From contig NC_034009.1 of NCBI RefSeq assembly GCF_000346465.2, positions 23,614,225 through 23,678,224 on the forward strand: 64,000 nucleotides of DNA, given 5' to 3'. The position numbers and the translations under genes are program-made. Shown one piece after another: positions 38,380 to 50,438 of the stretch. Each line of letters opens with the position of its first letter. Position 1 is the stretch's first letter. The notes under the pieces were generated by a model. The model ran no database searches and was not told where the DNA came from. It was given only the letters and a program-made list of their open reading frames with translations. Source of the stretch: Prunus persica. Taxonomy: Eukaryota; Streptophyta; Magnoliopsida; Rosales; Rosaceae.

Positions 38380-39665
38380 AGGCTTAAATGTCAAAATAGT
38401 TCATGTGTCGGTCAATTTAGTTTTCGTGTTATTAATTTGATCAATTTGGTTATTGTGTTTGTTATGTTAGTCAATATAATCTATTCCGTCCAAATTCTGT
38501 TAAATCTATAAATCGGTGTTATTTAATTTATCCCCCCAAAAAAAAAAAGAGAAAACAAAACTCGGTTTTAATTAGCCCCAAAAAAAAAGGGAAAAGAAAA
38601 ACTAAATACCTTTTTTTTCTTCTGTAACTTCACCATTATTGATATGTAAAGGGAGTTGATTTTCCAACTCTTCCTTTTTTCAATTACACCCTTTGTTGAA
38701 AATTACATGTTCCTCTCATCTTTTGTCCACTTACACTCTCTTATTGGAAATTGTATGTTATAGTAAAAGGTATTTAAAAATGGGAGCTGATTTTTTCACT
38801 CCCTTTTTCTTCACTTACACTCCCTTTTGTTTTTTTTAATACTTCTTAATTAATTTTGTTCTTTTTTGTTCTTTCTCTTTCCTATTCCTATCCTACATTA
38901 ATTTCCTTTTACTTCACTTTTATATTATTTCTTTTTCTTTATACATAATTTTCCAATTTGCATTCCATTTTCTTTTTCTTTATACTTTTTATTATTATTT
39001 ATTTTTCTTCATGCCGTTAAATGAACATGATAATATTTTTATTTTATTTTTAGAAGACCTATAATGCTTAATGAAGTTAATAAAAAGTTGAATTAAGCAT
39101 TAGAAAAAAGAAAAAGAGGGCATAGTCGGGGAGGGGAGGAGCTGCACATCGATTCGTAAAAGTGGGAGCAACCTAACAACCATGTCAATCTCTATCCCCA
39201 ACCATTTTCCCTACCGACACCCAAAGGCCCCAACTCTCCAAGCCACACTTACCCTCCCCAACTCCAATGCACCCACCTATAATATATACAATAAAAGCTC
39301 ATGCAACCTTAGCACTCTGCAATGGTCCTTCCCACTTCTCCACCCGCTGAGCAGTTACTCATCTTCCTAACTAGACTAAAACCTTTTTTCTTTCTCTTTT
39401 CAAGTTTTTTTTTTATTTTTTCTAATGATATATTTTAGTTTAATTGAACTTTTAATGTATTTTAAAATTAATGCAACTTTTTATTAACTTCAAAACTTTA
39501 TAGGTTTTCAAAATAAAATGAAAAAAAATTATCATGTTCATTTAATGGCAACTTCAATGGAACAAATCAAATTGATTAATAGTCTTAAACACAGTGATCA
39601 AATTGGCCAAATTAAAAAGCATTTTTTTAAAAACCCAAAAAAAGTGTAAATGGACAAATTCCAAT
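38380..39665. repeat. Long imperfect inverted repeat, possible foldback or Mutator-like MITE
   Basis: An 85-base arm at 39011-39095 (ATGCCGTTAAATGAACATGA...) recurs inverted at 39465-39550 with good but imperfect identity. The outer parts (about 38390-38480, GTCAATTTAG..., and 39560-39640, ...AAATTGGCCAAATT) also look related in inverse orientation. The 370-bp spacer has no recognisable gene. Confidence 0.5.
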
Positions 39666-39878
39666 TTTATTTTCGTCAGATTCTCCAATAACTAATGAAG
39701 AATTAATATTTAACAGCAAATATTGGCAATCGCCACTAGTAAATTGTTATTATGTAATCAATAACATCAATAATTTACCAAGGTTTTTCAAAGTACCCAA
39801 AAGACGAAAAGAAAAACAAAACCAATAATTACCCCAACTAATCAACCGAGTCTCAATTTTGGGTACCCAACATACTAA
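39666..39878. other. Probable 3' UTR of the DUF4408/DUF761 gene
   Basis: AT-rich, non-coding, directly downstream of the minus-strand stop at 39879. Confidence 0.4.
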
Positions 39879-40574
39879 TCAAGCTTTACTACAAACCAAA
39901 AATCTAGCTTCCAGCGACCTTTGCTTATTTACCCTTGCAATAAAGGCTTCAACTCTTTTGTTTAGTTCTTCAGCAGGAATTCCAGCTGCCTCCTCCTCCT
40001 CCTTTTTTTCTTGTTCTATTTCTTCCTCTTTTTTCTCTTTTTCTTCTTCTTTTTCTTCTTCATCAGTTCCCTCACATTCTTTAAAGTCTTCGTCCTGATC
40101 AACTTCATGCTTGTCTTCTTTAGTTTCATCAACTTCCTTCTCTTCAAGTATCTTCGCATTGTCCTCCTTCTGACTCAATATCGGCAGTTCGGTCCTCTCT
40201 TCTTTCTTCTCTTGAAACATTGAGGTTGGCGCCCTGAGACTTCGAGTTCTCTCAACATACTCGTTGTACATCTCATTCGCGGGAGATGATTGCCTGCCGC
40301 TGAGCCGCGATTCTCCAATAAGGAAGACAACTATGAAATTGACCACAATGAAAAGGCACCTGGGGTTAAAGAACCCGGACCAAGAATTTGGAAGAGACAT
40401 AAACAACAAGTGTTTGGCAGTGTAGAGAAAAGGAAACCAATGAGAGTAGGAACAAAGTAAACAGCATGCTATTGCAATAAGCAAATGAACAATAAGACTG
40501 TAAAAAATTTGGCTGTTGTTCTGCTTCTTGTAACTCTTCATGGCTCGAAGCTTTTCACCCTTGATTGGATCCAT
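39879..40574 (-). CDS. DUF4408/DUF761 membrane protein
   Basis: Intronless, 231 residues from the start MDPIKGEKLRAMKSYKK at 40574; an in-frame Met five codons earlier (40589) is also possible. Two hydrophobic segments follow the basic start (about residues 22-50, SLIVHLLIAIACCLLCSY, and 70-88, CLFIVVNFIVVFLIGES), as in DUF4408. A short conserved NEMYNEYVERTRSLR stretch comes next. A very acidic, Glu/Lys-rich region (about 125-195) is probably disordered or coiled coil. At the C-terminus, ELNKRVEAFIARVNKQRSLE is the DUF761 (cotton-fibre expressed protein) motif. These proteins are plant-specific and of unknown biochemical role. Family assignment is firm; function is not known. Confidence 0.88.
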   Translation of the reverse strand: MDPIKGEKLRAMKSYKKQNNSQIFYSLIVHLLIAIACCLLCSYSHWFPFLYTAKHLLFMSLPNSWSGFFNPRCLFIVVNFIVVFLIGESRLSGRQSSPANEMYNEYVERTRSLRAPTSMFQEKKEERTELPILSQKEDNAKILEEKEVDETKEDKHEVDQDEDFKECEGTDEEEKEEEKEKKEEEIEQEKKEEEEAAGIPAEELNKRVEAFIARVNKQRSLEARFLVCSKA

Positions 40575-40731
40575 ATATTTATTGCACAAAATGGTCAGAG
40601 GAATTTGGTGGGATTATTAGTTCTAAGTTGGTCCTTTGAGAGGAGCCAATTTAGAGGACTAAAATTAGACAGTGAGTCTTGATTGAAATTTGATTTCACA
40701 TCTGACTGAACGTAAAGAAGTGAAAACAAGG

Positions 40732-40741
40732 TGTATATATA
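40732..40741 (-). promoter_or_regulatory. TATA box of the DUF4408/DUF761 gene
   Basis: CTATATATAC on the minus strand, about 160 bases before the start codon, directly downstream of a homopolymer of about ten C (minus strand; the G run at 40742-40751). Position and sequence fit a plant TATA box with a leader of about 130 bases. Confidence 0.6.
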
Positions 40742-40751
40742 GGGGGGGGGG

Positions 40752-41447
40752 GAAGCTGGATATTTTGGAGGGATTCAAGGCATGCATGCTGCTTTATTAA
40801 TTATTGTACATGCATTATACTATTGTGTGAGGGGAGGGTTACTTTATGAAAAAGCTAAAACAGGTTGAGAATGTGTTCATTATTTGCGTGCTTTTGTTTT
40901 TCAGCCTCCACTGCTTTCACAATTCCTTTTCAAGGTGTTGATGGTTTTCAATTTTCCTCTTCTGCGCTAAGAAACATTCATTTGCATCATCAGCAACGAA
41001 TTATGAAAAGCTAGCTACTGGTTTTTGCATTTGGATATAGGTGGTATGGTCGTACGTCCCTGTGACATCAACCCTCTTAATTTGTTCAGTGTGACAGAAA
41101 TTAAAGAAAAACAGCATAGCTTCCTACCCTTAACTTCCATCATATTACACCACTTTTTGTACAGAATTAAGTTTTTAGTGTATGTTTATATACATATATA
41201 TAGATATTTAATGACAATAACGAAGGCAATGAAAGATTCGGCGAACAAAACTACACACAAAGGTCTGGTTGTCGGACTACCAAAACATCATACTTTTTTC
41301 TCAATTAAAGGGATTGGAGGGAGCATAGCCCCCCATATAACAACCCCATCCCTTAAACACCCATGCAGTGAAAATTTATTAAAGAAAAATAAGAAAAAAC
41401 CTATATATATATATATGCCAGTGTTATACTAGTACTATATGCATGTA
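40752..41447. other. Upstream region of the DUF4408 gene, no further gene seen
   Basis: Likely promoter-proximal DNA, then AT-rich sequence with (TA)n near 41403-41416. The 135-codon frame at 41025-41432 is low in complexity and matches nothing known to me. Confidence 0.4.
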
Positions 41448-41808
41448 GGGATGTCTCAAATAAACTTATTTGAGTGGTACTCTTGTATGGTTCATCACAC
41501 ATTGTATTTTAATGATCTGAACCGTTTAGTTTTTAGATATTCCCTCAAGGATCGTCTCTGCGGAAAAAAAAATTCACTTGAATCCAAAACCATTTGACAA
41601 CTCAATTAGATGGTTGTTATTATAGTCTTTTCTTGAAGCAACGTGTTCGTATATTTTATTGGTCCCAATTAGATGTCTTAATGATTTTCAATTTGCATAA
41701 TTTTTTGTAAGAATGATCTATGAATGAAGACTTGCAAAAATAGACGGTTTGGATCGTTGAAAAAAAAATTCTTAGAGAACCCTAAAGAAATTTTATTTGA
41801 ATGATCCC
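41448..41808. mobile_element. Putative MITE with imperfect terminal inverted repeats
   Basis: The left end GGGATGTCTCAAATAAACTT and the inverse of the right end GGGATCATTCAAATAAAATT agree at most positions over about 24 bases. The 361-bp interior is non-coding. No clear target duplication was found. Confidence 0.4.
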
Positions 41809-44800
41809 TTAATAAAAGAAAACTGTATGTATGCACATACGTAAGCACGCCATATGTGCGATCTGGGATTTCTCTTTATAGCCCATCCCTTTATGAAGTA
41901 CAAGAGAACAGAGCACGCCAAGACAAAACAAGGCATAGTTTTAACAAATCAAAACATTAGCTTTGCTCTTTATGTTAATTAATCACTACATGGAAATATT
42001 GTTTTCATTGAAATTTATTTGCTTTCACCAATGGTTTCCATATCTAAAGTTAAGAGTAAGTTAAGACTAGTTGCCATGAAAAAGTACCACTTTTAGGGTA
42101 GGCAGGCATTGCAAGAGAAGAGAATAGCCGTGAAGATGCCCCAAATGCCACTTTTAGGTTTTTCTATTTCAAAAAATTGATGCGCATGGTTTGCTTTTCT
42201 CCATATAATAGAGGCCTATCGCAGTATGGCATTGGCACATGTGTTGAACTTAAAAAAAGAAGAGAGGAAAGCACTTTGTAAAGGAGCTTCTTAAAAAGCT
42301 AGACAAGAGGGTCGTTGTCAAAATTAGCAATGTGATTCAAAGATTAACACAACAAGGGTTAATTAAGGGTTAATTAGAATCTCACTCTCAAGATTGATCA
42401 AATGGAAGTTGGTGCCAGATATATGGAGTGCCAGTGCAGGAACTTTGAATTATTGAATTAGAGGTACGTAGTGCTCATAATAAAGAAGGCTAAAAGGAAA
42501 ATCCCCAAAAGTCCAAACCTACCTTCCACAAAGAAGGTTAAAGAAGTTAGTGGTGGGTTTGGAAAGCAAGGCTACTGAGGTAAATTAAATATATCAACCA
42601 TGAGAAGAGCAGCTTCCAAGTGTTAACTTGTATTAATTCATTATAATTTCTAATGCTTTCAAATATTTGGCATTTGATTGTTGACCCATCAGCTGTCATG
42701 CATATGCTAATTTACAAACCTAATTCAGCTTTCCAAGACCACATACAGCAAGTATATACCTGATAGATGCGCCTTTTTCATCTTTTTGGAACACAAGTAT
42801 GTGTTCAATGTATATACATTCTGCTTTTATTAAATGGATGGTTTTAACAGATTCCACTATTACCACAGAGAGAGAGAGAGTGGAGTCCATGTATTTGGAT
42901 GTGAACATGAAGCTTGACAGAAGGACATAAAAAAGCTTTGGCTTTGTCTACAAGTATATTTATGCAGTAAATTAACATGGGTCTTGATTGTTTTATTCTA
43001 TATATCAAGTTGGAAGAATAACATGTGATCAAATTTCATTCAAACAAAAACAATCTTTGTTTTAGGGAGCTGATTTTTCCACAGTAAATTTAGGTTTTAG
43101 CCACCAAAAAACTTTTACTTTTAAAAAAGCTAAAACTTTTTCAAAAAATACGGAAAAACCTCTCAACTTTCAAACCAAATACATGCAAATGTAAAGGATT
43201 CCTTAGGAAATCCAAAAATAAATAAGGGCAATTTTGTCCATTTTGGCTTCTTTTAAAAAATTTCTCTCTCCTTTGGCCTTTTCCAAAGTCTCCCCTCCTT
43301 TTTTTGTTGTTGTTGTTATAGTAAAAATTATTAAAAAAACAAAAGGGAATGTAAGTGGAAAAATCAGCACCCTTGTTGTTTGTGTAAATTTCTCACGGAA
43401 GAATATTCACGGATGATTCTTCTCTCTCGTACGTTCCCCTGCTAGATTCCCTGCAAGACAAATGGCGATCAATGGAGAACCACCAATGTGGTGGTGGCCA
43501 AGAGCCCTCCGATGCCCTAGTTAGTAATATGATCTTGAAAGATGCATATAAAACTGTAAGGATGGAGATATTTCTCTACGGGGGAGATACGTGGCTTAGG
43601 AGCCGAGTAGGTAAGAGAGGTGGCGGCAGCAAGGGCTGGCCAGCCAGCAAAAGAGAAACCAGAGGAGGATCTCGGCTGGAGAGAGAGAGAGAGAGAGAGA
43701 GAGTAATTTTAGGGATTTTTCAGAGTTACCTTATTTGTGTCCTCTGTTTAGCTTCAATAGATTTTCCTTTCTTGTAACATTCCTTTTCTAATTAAGGAGG
43801 AAATAATTGAGAATTATTCATCTCTTGATTAATTGAGTTCAGGGAAGTTATGGAAGAAAATAAATAGATTAAGGGAATTTATGGAATTTATTTCCTCAAC
43901 CTCTAAATAGGTAACCCCATATTGAATATATTATTAAATCATAATATTAATTTAAATAATATATTCTTAAAGTTTGCTTCTTTTTCACATGGCGCCTCTT
44001 AACCGAATTTATTTACTCCCACACTAGTTTTATTGCAGATGCATCATAGATTAATGAAAAAAATAGAAAACAGTATTCTTGTTTAATTACTTATTTGATA
44101 AGTAATATTATATTTAATTTAATTACTTATTTGATAAGGATTGCAATTACTTTTTGCTGCCTAAAATAAATTTGAATTGATATTCACCAAACCAAACCAA
44201 AAACTTGAGATGTGGCAAAAGCAAATTGAAACAATATTTAACATCTTTCTGGTATTGCATCATCATCTCTTTAATGAAAAAAGACTTGAGATCTGAGAGC
44301 TCTGTCTTTTTCATGTCATTCTATGTCACACACCAATCTTGTGGAACACATTTTGCTTTAGAGATTAATAAGTCTTTAAACGTGGGCTTGTTGGAACTTC
44401 AGGTCCCTCAAGGCTCGAGAAATCTACAAAAGGCAGAATAGGAGTTATTTGCATCAACTCAATCAAACTCAAACACGGATCACTTGCATTAACGGTTCAC
44501 AATCACTCACTCAATGGCTGATCTGATTGATGTGATTGAAATTTGAAACCCAAACGGTTTGGATGTGAAGGTCTATTGAGTCTGGTAGAATCACACTAAT
44601 AATAAACTATTGAGTACAACGAGAACAAAAGTAGAACTTTAAAACGCATAATGATCTCGTCACATATTGGACCAGCAAGAAGAGAGAACAAATGGGAGTC
44701 AATTCTTTCATTCAAATGATAAAAGCCAGCTTAAGATACAACAGAAAGGCACCATTTCAGCTTGGACGAAATAGCGCCTAGCAATATATGCACCCTCCAA

Positions 44801-45128
44801 AAAACTCAACTACAACAACAATAACAAAAGCTGGTAAAACCACTGCGAATACTACTAAGGGTAGCTCAAGTGCAGGAACACGAGGCCTGCGAATACTACT
44901 ATAGGGTAGCTCAAGTGCAGGAACACGAAGCCTGCTAGTTGGAGTCAGATAACCGATTCTAGCTAACAAAAAATGAATGCTATGCAATCAAATTCTCCTT
45001 GTGGTGATGATCCAGAGAAGAGACTTAGATTGCATGCCAAGCACTAAGGGAACGAATAAATAGAACAACTACTTCTACTCAATCTCTCTAAAGCCACAAA
45101 ACTGCAGGACATGATGCCCTCCCTTTCA
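41809..45128. other. Intergenic region with GA microsatellite and a 44-bp tandem repeat
   Basis: No gene supported. A (GA)n run lies at about 43680-43703. The frame 43472-43777 runs into this microsatellite and matches no family. The last several hundred bases are probably the 3' UTR and downstream region of the OTU gene. Confidence 0.45.
44845..44933. repeat. Two-copy tandem repeat, 44/45 bp
   Basis: Units 44845-44888 and 44889-44933 start GCGAATACTACT and share GGGTAGCTCAAGTGCAGGAA. They differ by an inserted T and one substitution. Confidence 0.85.
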
Positions 45129-47068
45129 TCAAAGTACCACAGCAACCTTCTCCTGGGAAATTAATGACAGAGGATGGGCGATGAGGGGTTCATAGTGATC
45201 AGCTCCGGCACCACACCAACCTGTTTGAGAAAATGTTCAGAAATGTAGGCCCAGCTAGCTAATGAAGAAGCTAATCGACTGCATGGCGTGTATTTTCAGA
45301 GGACAGATTGTTTTTTCTTACCTGTTCCTTTCATGAAAAGAAAGAAAGGAGGTTCACAAATTTGACTCCTGGGTCGATGTGGAAGGAAGAAAACACAATT
45401 TTCTTCATCAACCATTGCATCCGATCCATGTGCTTGAACCTGTAATTGATGAATTTCAGACAAGAATGATTCATAATCCAGTGCATCTCACAAACTTCAA
45501 AATTGCAAAAATAATATATACCAATATCCCAACAAAGCAAAGTAAACGGCAGATTTATCAAATGCACATAGGTCAAGTTTAAGCAGCGGACTAATACTTG
45601 CATTGAGAATCACTGTATCATTTCTCCTCATAGAATTGTAGAAAAACAACATTAAAACCAAAAAGATCCTCTATTGCAAATCAACAAGCTCTTTAAAGAT
45701 CAACTCAGCCTTCTCAAACGTTAAGTGCAATAAACCTTAATGCACTTCTAAACTTTAGTAACTCACAGAAAATTTGCTGATTGCATTCACACTTGTAAAC
45801 TTTACTGATAAAATTAATTATCAAAATCTTCAACCAAGACTCTTTCTGAAGAAATTGAGTGAACAAGCAATAACATCCACAGCAACCAAAACTTCTCCTT
45901 ACCACATATATCTCTCGCTTAAACTCTGTGGCAAGACACTCTATTGCGATATCATCTCCAAAAGCAGCGGCATGACCTTCTCTGTTTTCATCAATGGATA
46001 ATAAACCTTCCTCTGTGTACTGCAATGTGATGATATCATATTCATCATGGGTAGAACCAGAGGTCGACATGTATTTGGCCCAACTCGCTCCATCATTCAC
46101 TGGGATACATCTTTCTTTGTAAATAGACTCTGCTGCCAGCTCTCTTCATTCAAAAGAAAATGAAAAGACAAAACAATTGTAAGGCAATCGAATCAAACAA
46201 AATAGTTTTTCCTTGGCCTGAAATTTAGCATACAAGAAATGAAACATGTACAAGAAATGAAAATATTCAGATCTGAAAAGAAAGATGATTTTTTTTTTAA
46301 TTATTCCAAATAAATTGTATTGGTCACATTTCAAGAAAGAAAATTTAACCCCAATAAAACGATTTTTTTCTTTTATTATTACATTTCACGAGTAAAACTT
46401 TAGATTTAAAAGAAATGAACAAGAGCATATCTGAATAAATATTACCTCTGCATGCCAAGCTGAAGAAGCTCATCGATGGCAGAATCAAGACTCACGCGCT
46501 CGTCTTTCTTGGCCAACAACTTGACCTCCTGAATCAAATGTATCCCCCACCCAGCCCTCAGATCAGGCGCGTACATATGCCGAATAGCGTCGTCTATCAC
46601 GCGCTTCTCCTCCCCGGCCGCAGATCCGTAGTCCTCGGTGAACCTCCGGACCGTCCGCCTCCTCAACTCCCGCGCGTCCACCTCACGCGCCACCCTCATC
46701 GCCTTCTGAGACGCCGTGAACAGGCAATTCCCGTCCGACGACACCTCGCCCCCGTGCGACAGTCTGAAGACCATCGACTTCTGTGGCATTAACGAGTCCG
46801 AGTCGGACTTGGACGAGTCTTGATCCTCTGGGTGCTTCCACAGCACGCCCTTCGTGTGCAGCCTCTGGAGGTGCCGTCTCTGCGGCTCCTCGAGGCCCAC
46901 CACGCTGTCCCATGCGACGTCGGCCGTTGACTGGTCAACGAGATCTACGGCCGAGATTGCGTCCTCGTCCAGTGGCGACGCCTTGGGTGGGTCCCTCCAG
47001 GGAACCGTCGGCGAGGAGCTTTGAAATGTCTCGGCAACCGTAGTCGAATCGCATAGTAGTTTCCCCAT
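45129..47068 (-). CDS. OTU-family deubiquitinating cysteine protease
   Basis: Removes ubiquitin from proteins; OTU enzymes are cysteine proteases. Four GT-AG exons: 46446-47068, 45903-46143, 45322-45439, 45129-45220, totalling 1074 bases, 357 residues. The N-terminal hundred residues are variable and acidic. The OTU core starts with VSSDGNCLFTASQKAM, giving Asp112 and the catalytic Cys115. A conserved middle follows (YAPDLRAGWGIHLIQEVKL; GASWAKYMSTSGSTHDEYD; GDDIAIECLATEFKREIYV). The last exon supplies GADHYEPL with the catalytic His336. All catalytic elements are present, so it should be active. Exon 1 is markedly richer in G+C than the rest of the window. I do not assign it to a numbered Arabidopsis OTU. 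Confidence 0.92.
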
Positions 47069-47252
47069 TTCCCAAATTTTTCCTCTTCTTTTGAAAAATC
47101 TTCAATCTTTTTTATTTATTTTATTTATTTTTGTATTTCTTGGTACTCTTTCTCTTCTTCTTCAACGGAAGTTGCAGAAGAGAGAGAGAAAAGAGAGAAA
47201 GAAAGAAAATACATGGTTAACGGATAGATTTATGAAGAGCGGGACAATTCGG

Positions 47253-47260
47253 ACACGTGG
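47253..47260 (-). promoter_or_regulatory. G-box/ABRE-like site upstream of the OTU gene
   Basis: ACACGTGG (palindromic CACGTG core) about 190 bases before the OTU start codon, between a GA-rich leader and the upstream spacer. Such sites bind bZIP or bHLH factors; use here is inferred from position only. Confidence 0.45.
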
Positions 47261-48565
47261 ATAAATCTGACGCGTTTAGAAGCATACTAACCGAGGGAGA
47301 GGTGCTAACGTGAGCCGGTGGCGCATGAGGGTTGAAGCTGAGCCAAGTCTCAGCCAGATTTTATTTCCAAATTCTGAATATTATTATATGGAAAATATTC
47401 CCCCACTAGAGACGTTGGTGTTAGTTGGCATATGCTGCTTCTCAGTTGCTCCGAAATTCGAATGTTATTGGGTTGGTGTACTCGTGCTCCAACCAATAAT
47501 TGTTTGACAACTCAGCTTATTATTTTAGTGGGACCCAACACCAGTGTTGACTTTGATCGTAACGGTTAGAAAATGACGTGGCAGTGTCTGATTGGCAGAG
47601 TAGTTGTATGAAAAAATGTGCGTTATAATACAGAGGAATTAAGTTCGAGGCATTAGACCGTTTTTTGAATGGTGTGGATTTTACAAGGTAGTTATTGGGT
47701 TGTTTTGTTTGCCGGGGTTATTGTAGAATTTCTGTTGCTTGCCTTTTGAGCGGGATCAAAACTTGACGCGGGTAGTTGGCGCAGGAATGGTAAATAAATC
47801 GGACCAAAAAAAATTGTAATCTAATCAGTCAATTATGGTATCAAATTTCAAATTTTTACCATTTTCTCAAGAACATTTCAGGTAAAATTTATTGTAATTT
47901 TCAATTACCAACTTACCAAAAATTGAAATAACAAAATTATTGTCTAAGTTTTTTTTAATTTTAAAATAAGCAATAGTAAATTATTGATGAGCAAACAAAT
48001 GTACAAACTCCAAAAGCTAAAAAGAACTAAAAATCCTAAATAAAAAATAAATCACAACAAACTCCTAAAGAGTTTATGAAAATTATTAGTTTAAAACAAA
48101 ACTAAGAAACAAGACCATGGCTCCACATTTTTCGGACAACCAGAAGAAAATCATAGCGCCATATCAGCTAAACTCGAATCTAACACAACCATACATTTTT
48201 TCCCTTTTCAGAGCTCCAAACTATGTTGAAGGGTGGCAAAACTTGTAACAATTTGAGTTCACAAAGCTATATATGATCATGACAAATAAGTTGACTATTA
48301 GCAGGACAGTTTTCTGGTTGGCTCTTTCCTTTTGTTTTGCTGATAAAGTTTCAGTTAGCTCAATGCCATTGCTGTGTAAATGATTGGCTTCATATTCATA
48401 TGACTCTTGCTATAGAGCTTAATAAGTGCGTGCTTATTTGGAACTAAAAAGCAAAAGCGCATAACTCTTTCCATTTGTCAGCAGCCAGCCACCACAGCCA
48501 ATATATGGTGCAATTTTTTTTTCTCTCTTGCTATTCTATCAGAATTATGATGTCTTGAAAAGCTT
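47261..48565. other. Intergenic spacer between the OTU and HIPP genes
   Basis: No gene seen. AT-rich; the last part is likely the HIPP 3' UTR. Confidence 0.45.
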
Positions 48566-49664
48566 TTACATTATGGAACAGGCAAAAGGGTTTTCGTCAC
48601 TAAATGTCTGGTTGGGGTAAATATGCTGAGATGAGTATTGAGGAGGATACTGAAATATATTTTCCCTTTCTGGGTCTTTCTTATTGTTGTTGTTGTTGTT
48701 GTTGCCCTGTTTTTGTCCTTGTTCTTGCTTCACAATCTCAGCATGCTTCCCTAATTGTTTTTTGATGTATTCTATCAGCTTTGGTGGATCAACCACTCCC
48801 CTCACTGTCACCCTTGAGCTCTCCATATTTGCTTCAACACTTAAAACACCTAAAATTGCAGCAAATCCCCAACAACAACAACAAAAATTCAAGATTAAAA
48901 TCCCCAAATTAAAGAGATTATTGAAGAGTCTTTTAGAGATTTTTACCTTTCATTTTCTCCAAGTATTTCTTAATGTCATTTGCACAGCCTTCACAATGCA
49001 TCAACATTTTCAAAACTACAACCTTCACCTGAGGCTGAGACTGCATGTATATTTACAATACCAACAATAAGTAGACTCATGATTTATTTTATTCTTCAAG
49101 ACTAAAAATAACAGAGACATACCTCTTCTTTCTTTTGGGGCTCTTTTTTCTCTTTGTTTTCAGGCTTTGGTTTTGGAGAGATAAGTTCAGCATTGCTGCT
49201 ATACTTCTTCTGCAATCTCTCCAAAACCTTCAATGGATTGGCCTTTTTCCCCTTCACAACCACTCTCTGATTCGCATAATCAACCGTAACATCTTCGATG
49301 CCTAATATTCATTTCAATGAAAAACAGAAACAAAAATTATATATGTGCATGTGAAAAATTAAATATTTGCACAACCCAAAATTAATTATGTTTACCTTCA
49401 ACCGCTTTCAAGCATTTAGCAACCTTGCTTTTGCATCCTTCACAATGCATAAGTACTCTCAACACAATCTCTTTGCTCGACTGACTGTTCTTCTCATCTT
49501 GTTGATTTTTCTCTGCATTTTGGTTATTGTTCTCCTGTTTATCTTGTCTCTAATAAATAACCAAAACAAATATTATGCAAAAAATTCAACACCTTTACAA
49601 TAAATCTTACAAGAATCAAAACTCAAATTACAAGCAAAGCATAAGTTCATCAAACCTTCCCCAT
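48566..49664 (-). CDS. Heavy-metal-associated isoprenylated plant protein (HIPP), two HMA domains
   Basis: HIPPs bind metal ions through HMA domains and attach to membranes by C-terminal prenylation. Five exons: 49656-49664, 49396-49549, 49123-49301, 48947-49040, 48566-48849, totalling 720 bases, 239 residues; all junctions are GT-AG. The first exon encodes only Met-Gly-Lys, which is unusually small. HMA1 has MHCEGC at residues 37-42 and HMA2 has MHCEGC at 128-133; both metal-binding CxxC pairs are intact. Lys/Glu-rich linkers separate them, and an Asn run encoded by a (TTG)n-type microsatellite lies near 48690. The protein ends Cys-Ser-Ile-Met, a CaaX farnesylation signal. A damaged HIPP copy lies just upstream, suggesting tandem duplication. 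Confidence 0.92.
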
Positions 49665-50438
49665 TTGACAAACTCCTGTATTGTGAAGTTACATTGAGGG
49701 GGATGAAAATGTTAGATATAAATAAGACTCTCCCTGCCATGCCATGTATATGATATTTATGTGTAATTAATTATGTACCTTTGCTTTTGAGAAACAGTTT
49801 CAGTGCTGCAAATAAATATTTTGATTTCATGGTTATTGGTTTACCAATTTACCAAACTGAGATGATCTGCAGAGGAAATGATTGGGTTTCAGTTACCACC
49901 CGGATTCTCATATATGGATGCATTTCCAATATGGGATTGAACTCCCAACTAGTTCTGGAACATTTTTTTTACGCTTCCAATCCAATTATGCAAATAAGTT
50001 TCGTTTCTTATAATGCATTTAGATTACACTTTTAATGAGGTAATATATTGTTTGTATATGAAAGATATAATTGTTTTGCGAGGACCATGGTTATGGATCT
50101 ACTCATACCTGTGTTTTTTCGGGGCAAAGTTTGGAAGAAGGAGGGTGTAAGTGTCATTGGGGGTTTCGAACTTAAAACCATTGATATGCAAACAAAAACT
50201 CTTACCATTGAGCTATGGACCCCGTTGATGGATATACTCAACATTCTGAAAAGCAACAATTTTAACTCTAATGTAGGATCAATATATATACTTATTAAAG
50301 TAAGGAATTTAAGTAATTTCATTTCTTTGCGTACCTAAACCTCCATTAGTTTTTCAATACACCACCACCATATTAATATATCCTAGCAAATAAATAAATA
50401 AATAAACAAATTTAGTCTAATGAAGGAGTTGATCTTTT
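49665..50438. other. Spacer between HIPP gene and HIPP pseudogene
   Basis: No gene. Contains the intact HIPP promoter. The frames at 50032-50338 lie on both strands and look like repeat-derived or chance sequence. Confidence 0.4.

Noticed and set aside
41025..41432. 135-codon plus-strand frame
   Set aside because: The longest unexplained frame, but its translation is repetitive or hydrophobic with a TA-microsatellite end and matches no family I know; not supported as a gene.
43472..43777. 101-codon frame containing a GGGQEP start and an Arg-Glu run
   Set aside because: The Arg-Glu run is a GA microsatellite and the rest shows no conserved pattern.
46538..47043. Long frames on the plus strand and in another minus frame across OTU exon 1
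   Set aside because: Shadows of the GC-rich OTU exon; the OTU frame has the catalytic motif.
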